The notes under the pieces are model-generated. The model saw only the letters and a list, made by a program, of their open reading frames with translations, was not told where the DNA came from and did no database searches. The translations under genes were made by a program, and so were the position numbers. From Tumulicola sp039922955 (GTDB taxonomy: Bacteria > Vulcanimicrobiota > Vulcanimicrobiia > Vulcanimicrobiales > Vulcanimicrobiaceae), in assembly GCA_039922955.1 (NCBI GenBank), contig JBDTDR010000019.1, forward strand, positions 1 to 12,671: a DNA stretch of 12,671 nt, given 5' to 3'. Shown piece after piece: positions 6,092 to 12,671 of this stretch (its first letter is position 1; each line of letters begins with the position of its first letter).

Positions 6092-7320
6092 TTCGGCCAC
6101 ACCGGTACGCCTCCGCAGAGCGCCGGCGGCAAACGTCCGGCCAAATTTGCGAAAAATGCTCGCGCGTCGGTGTCGTACGCGGGACACGCGACGAACGCCG
6201 GATCGGGGTGCGGATCGAGACGAACCCGCGGATTCGCGGCGGCGACGGCCCAAACGCCTTCTTCGCGGCGCGGCAGCACGACCGCGGCGTCGCCGTCACG
6301 TACCGCGACCGCGCGCGCGTAGGCGGGCCAGTCGACGATGTAGGGCCACCGCCCGGGGCGCACGGCGGTGTCGCTAAAGATCAGCAGCGTCACGACGAGC
6401 GCGCACGGAATCATCGCTCGCGCAAAGCCCGGATGCCGTCGCAACCCAAAGGCTGCGGCGATCGCCGCCGCCGCCAAAAGGGGCGCGGTGTAGTGCGAAC
6501 CGATGCGGCTGGGTTCGTAGTTCCATTGCTGCATGAAAACGATTTCGGCCAGCAGCGGCACCGCGAGAAACAGCCATCGCCCGACGGCGACCGGAGCAAA
6601 CGCAAACGGTGCGAGCAGCAGCGATACGAGCGTGAACTTTCCGCTGACGTCGTGCACCGAAAACCCGTAGGGCGGATCGTTCGGACGAAGGCCGTGCGCC
6701 GCCTCGATTCCCCAGTAGCCGGCGGCGTTGACGAGTGCGAGCGCGACCAGGGCGATGCCGATCCGGCGATCCCACCAAAGCGCGCACGCGGCGCCGAGCC
6801 ACGCGACAAACAGGATCTCGTCTTCTTTAAGGCCGGCTAGCAGCAGCGCAACGACCAGCGCCGGAACGAGCGCTCGCCGCCGCACGGCCAGCGCGCCGGC
6901 GAACGCTAGCAGCGGGACGAAGACGTTTTCCGAAAAGTTGTCGTACGCGAGGCCCTGGGCCGAAGGCGTCAGCAGATACGCGGTGCCGAGAACGGCCGCA
7001 GCGCGCGGCGCTACGCCGATTCCGCGAGCAAACGTCGCCAGCGGAACCGCTGCGAGCCCGACCGCGACGACTTGCACGGCGATCAGCGTCTCGGCCCGTG
7101 GGAAAAGCGCGACCACCGGAACGAGTGCGGCCAGCGCCCACGAGTCGTGGACTTGCAGGTGCGGCCGCCATTCCCCGAAGTTCCACGACGAACCGTGGCG
7201 CAAATTTACGAGCGTCTGCAGATACGTGCCGAGGTCGGCGCCGTAGCGCAGCGCGTACAGACGATTCAAATCGTAGGCGAGGTACACCAGCACGAAGGCG
7301 CCGATCGCCCAGTACAGCAT
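6088..7320 (-). CDS. DUF2079 multi-spanning membrane protein
   Basis: 410-residue integral membrane protein with about nine to ten hydrophobic segments, starting MLYWAIGAFVLVYLAYDLN. DUF2079 hallmarks are visible: RYGADLGTYLQTLVNLRHG (about 25-43, the conserved FDLGI..Q..WN..HG region), then HDSWALAALVPVVALFPRAETLIAVQ (58-83), and GLKEDE in mid-protein. The overall plan, with an acidic site after the first helix and a soluble C-terminal part of about 85 residues (from YIVDWPAYARAV), recalls polyprenyl-phosphate-dependent GT-C glycosyltransferases, but activity has not been shown for the family as far as I know. ATG at 7320 is preceded by a CGAG-type weak ribosome-binding site; an in-frame GTG at 7341 would add seven residues. 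It lies between two glycosyltransferase genes and overlaps the GT9 gene by ATGA, which supports a glycan-transfer or flipping role. Confidence 0.85.
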   Translation of the reverse strand: MLYWAIGAFVLVYLAYDLNRLYALRYGADLGTYLQTLVNLRHGSSWNFGEWRPHLQVHDSWALAALVPVVALFPRAETLIAVQVVAVGLAAVPLATFARGIGVAPRAAAVLGTAYLLTPSAQGLAYDNFSENVFVPLLAFAGALAVRRRALVPALVVALLLAGLKEDEILFVAWLGAACALWWDRRIGIALVALALVNAAGYWGIEAAHGLRPNDPPYGFSVHDVSGKFTLVSLLLAPFAFAPVAVGRWLFLAVPLLAEIVFMQQWNYEPSRIGSHYTAPLLAAAAIAAAFGLRRHPGFARAMIPCALVVTLLIFSDTAVRPGRWPYIVDWPAYARAVAVRDGDAAVVLPRREEGVWAVAAANPRVRLDPHPDPAFVACPAYDTDARAFFANLAGRLPPALCGGVPVWPK

Positions 7321-7351
7321 CCGCGTCTCGCGCAGCCGCACGCTAGCGTCT

Positions 7352-8455
7352 CTAGCGCCTTTCGGCGCGGGCCCGGTCGACGATCGCGCGAAGCCGTTCG
7401 ACGAAACCCGCGGGAGCGAAGCGCTCGGCGTGCGCGCGCAACCCCGCCGGATCGTATGCCGACGGGTCGAAACGGCGCAGCGTTTGCGCCAGCGACTCGG
7501 GCACCGATTCGTCAAAGAAGACCCCCGTCTTCGTCTCGACAATCGTTTCCAGCGCGCCGCCGGCTCGAAACGCAACCGTCGGGCGCCCCGCCGCGGCGGC
7601 CTCCAGCGGGAGCAGCCCGAAGTCTTCTTCGCCCGGAAGAATGGCCGCGCGCGCGTCACCCAGCAGCGCGTTCATCCGCCGATCGTCCACGTATCCGAGC
7701 ATGGTGGTAGTCGTATCGCGCGCGAGGTCGCGCAACGAGCGCTCCGCGGGCCCGGTTCCGGCAACCAGTAGTTTCACGCCGGCCAGCTGGGCGGCTCGAA
7801 TCGCCAGATCGACGCGCTTGTACGGCAGCAGGCGCGATGCAATGAAGAAGTAGTCGCCGCGTCCGCTCCCAACGGTAAAGCGGTCGATGTCGACCGGGCA
7901 GTGCAGCACCTCGGATTCGCGCCCGTAGTACCGGCGGATTCGGTCGGCAACGTTGCGCGAGTTGGCCACCAGAACGGTGGGGCGCTGGGCCGCCATGCGA
8001 TCCCACGCGACCAGGCGGTCGACGATCGGACGAGTTAACAAGGAAAGCATCTTGCCGCCCCGGGCCGCCTGCAGGCGGCCGACATATTCGTCGTAGGCAA
8101 AAGCGAAACGGCTAACCGTGTTGACGTAACAAACGTGCACGCTTGCGGGAGGGACGATCACGCCTTTCGCCCACGCGGTCGTCGAGCTCACGATCGTGTC
8201 GAATCTCGAAAAGTCGAATGCCTCGAAGGCGCGCGGATAGAGCGGCGCAAGAACGCGAAAGCAGCGGTTTGAAAAGGGAATGCGCGCGAGGTACGAAGTG
8301 TGAACGCGGGCAGCTTCGACCAAGTCGCCGGTCGCGCGTTCGTCGTACAGCGCCGTATACACGGGCGCTTCCGGCCACGCCTGCGCGATCCGGGCGAAGA
8401 CGCGTTCCGCACCGCCGCGCTGGTTTAAGTAATCGTGGACGAGCGCGGTCGTCAG
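7352..8455 (-). CDS. GT4-family glycosyltransferase (WbaZ/mannosyltransferase-like), apparent CTG start
   Basis: 367-residue cytosolic GT-B enzyme. The N-terminus ALVHDYLNQRGGAERVF (4-20) is the classic opening of this GT4 group, normally preceded by only a few residues. The donor domain has FFIASRLLPYKRVDLAI (about 203-219), LLVAGTGP (229-236) and the EX7E motif EDFGLLPLE (277-285). No ATG, GTG or TTG is in frame near this opening: the nearest lie more than 150 nt upstream, deep in the M16 gene, or well inside the conserved domain. CTG at 8455-8453 fits exactly, sharing CTGA with the upstream stop, and GGAAG lies about 9 nt before it. I therefore annotate CTG as the start. It probably builds a lipid-linked or surface glycan with the DUF2079 and GT9 neighbours. 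Family call is firm, the start less so. Confidence 0.9.
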   Translation of the reverse strand: MTTALVHDYLNQRGGAERVFARIAQAWPEAPVYTALYDERATGDLVEAARVHTSYLARIPFSNRCFRVLAPLYPRAFEAFDFSRFDTIVSSTTAWAKGVIVPPASVHVCYVNTVSRFAFAYDEYVGRLQAARGGKMLSLLTRPIVDRLVAWDRMAAQRPTVLVANSRNVADRIRRYYGRESEVLHCPVDIDRFTVGSGRGDYFFIASRLLPYKRVDLAIRAAQLAGVKLLVAGTGPAERSLRDLARDTTTTMLGYVDDRRMNALLGDARAAILPGEEDFGLLPLEAAAAGRPTVAFRAGGALETIVETKTGVFFDESVPESLAQTLRRFDPSAYDPAGLRAHAERFAPAGFVERLRAIVDRARAERR

Positions 8456-9801
8456 TTTTGGGGGCTTCCGTCCCGCGGCAGCACCAGCGCGATCGTCGGA
8501 TTCCCTAGGTATCGGCGCGCGACGCGCTGCACGTCTTCGGGCGTCGTAGCGGCGATGGCCCGCAGTGCGCGGGCGAGGAAATCGGGTGAAGCGCTGCCTC
8601 GCGCGAACACCGCCGCCAACCACGCCCGCGTTTCCAGGGTGGTCGCGCCGGTCGCGAAATCGCCGGCGGCCTCGGCCTTGAACTCATCGATCGATCCCTG
8701 CAAACGCGTCGCCGCAAGGACGTTTACGATCGAAAGCGCGGTCGCAAACTCGCGGGTCGGATTACCGATGGCCCCGTTGACGTAGAGCACGAGATGCGCC
8801 GGGGCGCGATCGTACGAATAGTCGGCGCCGACGGCGCTCGACGCGAAGGTCGGCGAAACGGCGCCGGGTACCTGCGCGATCTCGGCGAGGGTGCGCCTTA
8901 CGAAGGCCGAAAGCACCAGCATCGGCCCGAAATCCCCGCTATCGACGCTCGGTGCGGGATACTGCGCGATCAGCCACGGTGAGGTGATGTCGCGGTGCGC
9001 TACGATCTCGCGCGACGATCCCAACAGCGCCGGAACGCGCACCGTCACGGGTACGGTGGTGCCCGCCGGCAAGGCGTCGGCCAGCGAGGCGAGCGCGTCG
9101 GCTCCGAGTGCGTCCAAACGGCCAGCCGCACTGACGAAAGCTCCGCCGCGGCGGTAGTAGGCACGATAGAAGGCGGCGGCATCGGCGGGAACGAGCTGCG
9201 CAAGCGACGTCGCCGTTCCGAGCGCGGGTAACCCGGCATTGGCCTGCGCCGAAGAAGCTTGACTCAACATATCGAGACCGACTTGCAGCGCATAGCGGGA
9301 ATGTTGTGCGGACTGGGCGAGGTCGTGCGTGAGCGCTGAGCGCGCGTCGCGCACCGTCGCGGAGCTGAAATCGGGCGCGGTCAGCGCTTGGCGCACCAGG
9401 GCGACGACCGCGGGCGCGTCGGCGGCGAGCGACTCGACGTAGAGCCGCACGTCGCCGGGATCGATCGTGAACCGCACCGACCCGCCGTTCGCGGCGACTG
9501 CCGCTTCGAGCGGCATCGTCGCCGCTTCACCCTTCGACGGCAGCGTCACCGGCGTGCGTAAGATCGTCTGCGCGACCAGCGCCGACAGACCGTTCTGCTT
9601 CATCGTTTGACGATCGAGCCCGGCGTGGACGACGAGCACGATGCCGACGAGCGACGAACGAGCGTCGGGCTGGCGCACGATCGTCGTGCCGTTACGATTC
9701 TCAACCGTCGGCGACGCCGCGTCACCGGGCGCTGCCGATATCGTCGCCGGCGTCATGGCAATGCAAGCGGCAAGCACCGCCGGAATGACTCGCAGATTCA
9801 C
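8452..9801 (-). CDS. Secreted M16-fold protein lacking the zinc motif (downstream member of pair)
   Basis: 449-residue insulinase-fold (M16) protein with a signal peptide (NLRVIPAVLAACIAMTPATISA, likely cleaved after about residue 23), so it probably works outside the cytoplasmic membrane. N-terminal domain about 30-215 and C-terminal domain about 225-449 follow the M16 pattern: VVHAGLDRQTMKQNGLSALVAQTI, then ANGGSVRFTID, then VPADAAAFYRAYYRRGGAFVSAAGRLD. At the place of HxxEH in GxAHxxEH the sequence reads GLSALVAQ, so both His and the Glu are gone, and the later Glu ligand region (RDARSALTHDL) has no matching Glu. It is therefore predicted inactive as a protease and may act as a partner or binding subunit. 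GTG start at 9801 overlaps the upstream stop by GTGA and has an excellent AAGGAG at 9815-9810. It ends in a CTGA overlap with the GT4 gene. Confidence 0.85.
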   Translation of the reverse strand: MNLRVIPAVLAACIAMTPATISAAPGDAASPTVENRNGTTIVRQPDARSSLVGIVLVVHAGLDRQTMKQNGLSALVAQTILRTPVTLPSKGEAATMPLEAAVAANGGSVRFTIDPGDVRLYVESLAADAPAVVALVRQALTAPDFSSATVRDARSALTHDLAQSAQHSRYALQVGLDMLSQASSAQANAGLPALGTATSLAQLVPADAAAFYRAYYRRGGAFVSAAGRLDALGADALASLADALPAGTTVPVTVRVPALLGSSREIVAHRDITSPWLIAQYPAPSVDSGDFGPMLVLSAFVRRTLAEIAQVPGAVSPTFASSAVGADYSYDRAPAHLVLYVNGAIGNPTREFATALSIVNVLAATRLQGSIDEFKAEAAGDFATGATTLETRAWLAAVFARGSASPDFLARALRAIAATTPEDVQRVARRYLGNPTIALVLPRDGSPQN

Positions 9802-11108
9802 GAGGCAGACTCCTTCGGAGTAGTAACGGTGATGAGATTGACGGTTATCGGATTGCTCAGGTAACGCCGTACGATTTCGGAAACGTATTGCGGATCGAGT
9901 CCGCGTGCGATGCGCTCGTACTCGCCGCCGGCGTCGCCGGGAGCGTAGCCGGCGCTGCCTTCGACGGCGTACCAGCCGAGGTTGTCGGCCTGCTCCTGCG
10001 GCGTTTGCGTGTCGGAAGCAACGTGATAGAGAAAGGCCTCGCGCGCCGCCGCGAAAGCCTGGGCCTCCATCGGCCTTTCCATTTTTGCAAGCCGCTCGAG
10101 CAGCTGCCCTTTGGCACTCTTCGCATCCGAACCGCCGATCGTCACCAACATCACGCCGGGATCGTGCAGCGTAATGAACTGACCGGAAACGTACGCGTCG
10201 GTATTGCGTGCGTCGAGGGACTTCGTAACGCTGCCGGTTTCGTCACGAAAAAGATAGTCTGCCACGAAGTCAAGCGCGGTGGCGGCCTTCTCATCGGAAA
10301 TCGGAGGACCGACCCAGGCTAAGCCCGTGCCCGCAACCGCACCCGACGCGGGGATGGTGCCCGAGAAGCCCGAGAGCCGCGAGTCGTAGGGGGGGTCCAT
10401 CGGCGCGTTGCCGCTGCCGTCGGTAACGGCGGCGATCGCGGACGCGTCCACGCTGCCGGCTAGGGTTAAGACGGCATTGCCCGAGCGGAAGGCGCGCTTG
10501 GCGAAAGTGGTAACGTCGTCCGGCGGAATCCGCGCGATGTCCGCCACCGAGTCGGGCAGCGGCGGATCGTGCGCCGGGCCGCCGGAAAAGATCTGCTTGA
10601 AGAGCAGGTCGTGCAACGTAAGATCGATCGAATAACGTTGTCCGACCGCTAGAATTGCGGCGTCGCTTCGGGCCGCCTTTACCGCCGAATCGTCGATCGC
10701 GGGCGCAAAGTAGGCCGCGGTTATCGCCGCAACGACGCGCCGCGCCGCCGAGGCCGGTACCACCGCGCCGACGCCCACGATGTCCGGATAAACGTTGATG
10801 TTCAGCGCGCCGCCAAGGCCGCGCACCAATCGGACGAGCGACTTTCCACTCGCCAGCGGCGCGACCGCGGCCGCCGTGGCGGCCAGCCGCGAAATCCCGG
10901 GAGACGCGTTGTCGTACCCGGCCCCGGGCGCCCTGAACCACAGCGCCACCGCCGCAGCGCCGGCGGCCGGATCGGGCGCAATCAGGTAGGATCCGCCGCG
11001 CGGCAGCGAGCCTTGCTGCTGCGCGGCCGGCGTCGCGGCGCACGGCACGGTAAATGCCGGCGATGCACACGCGAGCATCGCAACCGCGATCGTAGCGCCG
11101 AGCTTCAT
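9798..11108 (-). CDS. Secreted M16-fold protein lacking the zinc motif (upstream member of pair)
   Basis: 436-residue M16-like protein with a signal peptide (KLGATIAVAMLACASPAFTVPCA). A Cys is present near its end, but a lipobox is not convincing. The region equivalent to the catalytic helix reads PGISRLAATAAAVAPLAS where active enzymes have GxAHxxEH, so no zinc ligand is visible. The Gly-Gly element follows (GLGGALNINVYPDIVGVGAVVP), and the C-terminal domain includes FAKRAFRSGNAVLTLAGSVD and GLAWVGPPISDEKAATALDFVADYLF. Many bacterial M16 loci pair one active and one inactive subunit; here both look inactive. The ATG at 11108 shares ATGA with the end of ftsH, and its own end overlaps the second M16 gene. 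Secretion and fold are well supported; a scaffold, chaperone or peptide-binding role is speculation. Confidence 0.83.
   Translation of the reverse strand: MKLGATIAVAMLACASPAFTVPCAATPAAQQQGSLPRGGSYLIAPDPAAGAAAVALWFRAPGAGYDNASPGISRLAATAAAVAPLASGKSLVRLVRGLGGALNINVYPDIVGVGAVVPASAARRVVAAITAAYFAPAIDDSAVKAARSDAAILAVGQRYSIDLTLHDLLFKQIFSGGPAHDPPLPDSVADIARIPPDDVTTFAKRAFRSGNAVLTLAGSVDASAIAAVTDGSGNAPMDPPYDSRLSGFSGTIPASGAVAGTGLAWVGPPISDEKAATALDFVADYLFRDETGSVTKSLDARNTDAYVSGQFITLHDPGVMLVTIGGSDAKSAKGQLLERLAKMERPMEAQAFAAAREAFLYHVASDTQTPQEQADNLGWYAVEGSAGYAPGDAGGEYERIARGLDPQYVSEIVRRYLSNPITVNLITVTTPKESAS
9810..9815 (-). promoter_or_regulatory. Strong Shine-Dalgarno site for the downstream M16 gene
   Basis: On the minus strand AAGGAG lies 8 nt before the GTG at 9801, inside the end of the upstream M16 gene. 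It supports this GTG start despite the 4-bp overlap and suggests efficient independent initiation. Confidence 0.75.
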
Positions 11109-12671
11109 GCGGGTTCCGGTGAAATCTTCGGCTGCAGGCGCGCGGGCTTCTCGGCAAGCTTCGGCGCGTCGGTTACGAGTCGTTCGCCCTCGGCCTCGGC
11201 TGCCGGCGCGACTTCGGCGGCGGCTCGGTCGTAGGGAGTGCCGGCGAGAATCGCCATGACTTCCTCGGCGTCAACGGTCTCGTATTCGAGCAACGACGCC
11301 ACCATGCGTTCGACCTTCTCCCAGTTCTTGTTGAGAATTTGCTTGCCGTTTTCGTAGCAGGACTCGATGATCGAGCGCACTTGCGCGTCGATCTTACTGG
11401 CGATTTCTTCGGAGTAGTTTCGCTCGTCCCCGAAGTCGCGCCCTAAGAAGACCTGATGCGCTCCGCGGCCGTATTGAATCGGTCCCAGCTCGCTCATGCC
11501 GTACTGCGTGACCATCCGGCGCGCAAGTTCGGTCGCCTTCTCGAAGTCGTTGCTCGCACCGGTGGTCACATCGCCGAACTCAATCTCTTCGGAGAGCCGG
11601 CCGCCCAGGGCCATCGTAATCTGCGCGATCAACTCTTCGCGCGTCACTTGGTATCGGTCGTCTTCGGGAAGCGACCAGGTGAGCCCAAGCGCCATGCCCC
11701 GCGGGATAATCGTGACCTTGTGGATCGGATCGGACTTATCGAGGAGACCGCCGAGGATCGCGTGTCCGGACTCGTGGTAGGCGGCGACGTTCTTGGCCTT
11801 GAGCGACATCACCACCGACTTGCGCTCCGGGCCGACCATGACGCGGTCGATCGCTTCGTCGCAATCGATCATCTCGATCACGCTCTTATTTCGGCGCGCG
11901 GCGAGCAGCGCGGCTTCGTTGAGCAAGTTTTCCAGATCCGCTCCGGAGAAACCCGGGGTGCGCTTAGCCAGGGTCTTGAGCGAGACTTCCTTCCCCAGCG
12001 GCTTGTTGCGCGCGTGGACTTCGAGAATCTTCTCGCGGCCCTTGAAATCCGCGCGATCGACGATGATCTGCCGGTCGAATCGGCCCGGGCGCAGCAAGGC
12101 CGGATCGAGCACGTCGGCGCGGTTGGTCGCGGCTATCAAAATGACGCCGGTATTCTGGTCGAAGCCGTCCATCTCCACGAGGAGCTGGTTGAGGGTCTGT
12201 TCGCGCTCGTCGTGTCCGCCGCCGAGGCCGGCTCCCCTCTGCCGGCCGACCGCATCGATTTCGTCGATAAAGATGATGCACGGCGCCGATTTCTTGGCTT
12301 GATCGAAGAGGTCGCGCACGCGCGACGCACCGACGCCGACGAACATCTCGACGAAATCGGAACCCGAAATCGAAAGGAACGGCACGCCGGCCTCGCCCGC
12401 GATCGCGCGCGCGAGCAGCGTCTTGCCGGTGCCCGGCGGTCCGAGCAGCAGCACGCCTTTGGGAATGCGCGCGCCGAGCGACTGGTACTTCTTGGGATAT
12501 TTAAGGAAATCGACGATCTCGGCCAACTCTTCTTTGGCTTCGTCCACGCCGGCCACGTCGGCGAACGTCACCTTGGGGCGGTTTTCCGAAAGCATCTTGG
12601 CTCGAGAACGCCCGAACGAAAGCGCCTGGCTTCCGCCGCTCTGCGCTTGCCGAAGGATAAAGAAGAGAATC
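11105..12671 (-). CDS. ftsH: ATP-dependent zinc metalloprotease FtsH (partial, N-terminus beyond window)
   Basis: Membrane-anchored AAA+ protease that extracts and degrades membrane and short-lived cytosolic proteins as a hexamer. The frame is open to the right edge; the 25 residues before the ATG at 12595 (ILFFILRQAQ...SFGRSRAK) are the end of the second membrane helix and the conserved linker, so that ATG is internal and the true start is outside. Counting from it, Walker A GPPGTGKT is at 52-59, Walker B CIIFIDEID at 106-114, and the second region of homology ATNRADVLDP...GRFDR at 156-175 with Arg fingers R172 and R175. The zinc motif HESGH is at 274-278 and the third ligand D350 is in TTGASND. 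The C-terminal tail from about 455 is Ala/Glu-rich and variable as usual. It heads the operon visible here and overlaps the first M16 gene by ATGA. All catalytic residues are intact. Confidence 0.97.
   Translation of the reverse strand, partial: ILFFILRQAQSGGSQALSFGRSRAKMLSENRPKVTFADVAGVDEAKEELAEIVDFLKYPKKYQSLGARIPKGVLLLGPPGTGKTLLARAIAGEAGVPFLSISGSDFVEMFVGVGASRVRDLFDQAKKSAPCIIFIDEIDAVGRQRGAGLGGGHDEREQTLNQLLVEMDGFDQNTGVILIAATNRADVLDPALLRPGRFDRQIIVDRADFKGREKILEVHARNKPLGKEVSLKTLAKRTPGFSGADLENLLNEAALLAARRNKSVIEMIDCDEAIDRVMVGPERKSVVMSLKAKNVAAYHESGHAILGGLLDKSDPIHKVTIIPRGMALGLTWSLPEDDRYQVTREELIAQITMALGGRLSEEIEFGDVTTGASNDFEKATELARRMVTQYGMSELGPIQYGRGAHQVFLGRDFGDERNYSEEIASKIDAQVRSIIESCYENGKQILNKNWEKVERMVASLLEYETVDAEEVMAILAGTPYDRAAAEVAPAAEAEGERLVTDAPKLAEKPARLQPKISPEPA

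Noticed and set aside
6092..6253. N-terminal extension of the GT9 gene upstream of 6091
   Set aside because: Arg/Ser-rich read-through inside the DUF2079 gene; the ATGA overlap at 6088-6091 gives the normal start.
4997..6322. 441-codon plus-strand open frame opposite the GT9 gene
   Set aside because: Low-complexity Arg/Ala-rich product without family features; the minus strand encodes a recognisable GT9 protein.
7342..7659. N-terminal extension of the DUF2079 gene
   Set aside because: Arg-rich read-through overlapping the GT4 gene; the membrane protein starts naturally at 7320.
1..12671. tRNA, rRNA, CRISPR arrays, insertion sequences
   Set aside because: No cloverleaf, repeat array, transposase or terminal repeats were recognised in reading the window.

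Overview
This is a GC-rich, densely packed bacterial chromosome segment. Nearly every base is coding and many neighbouring genes share an NTGA stop/start overlap. It holds eleven protein genes, two of them cut by the window edges, and no RNA genes, mobile elements or CRISPR. Several things point to a deep-branching bacterium outside the Proteobacteria: a Firmicutes/Actinobacteria-type LexA operator, a DUF348-G5-3D wall protein next to ksgA, and a GT9-like transferase. Candidatus Eremiobacterota is a plausible guess, but the sequence alone does not prove it.

Left region (1-2263, minus strand): a GT4 glycosyltransferase of the diacylglycerol-glucosyltransferase/mannosyltransferase kind is followed, after a 43-bp gap, by a two-gene cassette. 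The cassette encodes a 143-aa RNase H-fold protein and an AAG-type 3-methyladenine DNA glycosylase whose C-terminus lies beyond position 1. The gap carries a near-consensus promoter (TTGACA, 17 bp, TAGAAT). Its spacer contains a perfect 14-bp palindrome, CGAACATATGTTCG, which is the classical Gram-positive SOS box. I read this as a LexA-repressed DNA-repair operon pairing an RNase H-like protein of unknown role with an alkylbase glycosylase; it is the most interesting item here.

Centre (2264-4993, plus strand): a leader of about 135 bp with two stem-loops precedes a TTG-started secreted DUF348/G5/3D cell-wall protein (YabE/Sps-like). This overlaps ksgA (16S rRNA dimethyltransferase), which in turn overlaps a CPBP-family intramembrane protease. 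The wall protein-ksgA pairing resembles tatD-rpfB-ksgA of Actinobacteria and yabE-rnmV-ksgA of Bacillus, here without rnmV.

Right region (4985-12671, minus strand): one long operon, read right to left. It starts with ftsH (N-terminus beyond the window), then two secreted M16-fold proteins that both lack the HxxEH zinc motif, then a GT4 glycosyltransferase that seems to start at CTG, a DUF2079 multi-spanning membrane protein, and a GT9 (heptosyltransferase-like) protein. Most junctions are 4-bp NTGA overlaps, which suggests translational coupling. The content joins membrane-protein quality control with periplasmic or surface M16-like factors and envelope glycan assembly. The operon ends tail-to-tail with the CPBP gene, and the two coding regions overlap by 9 bp.
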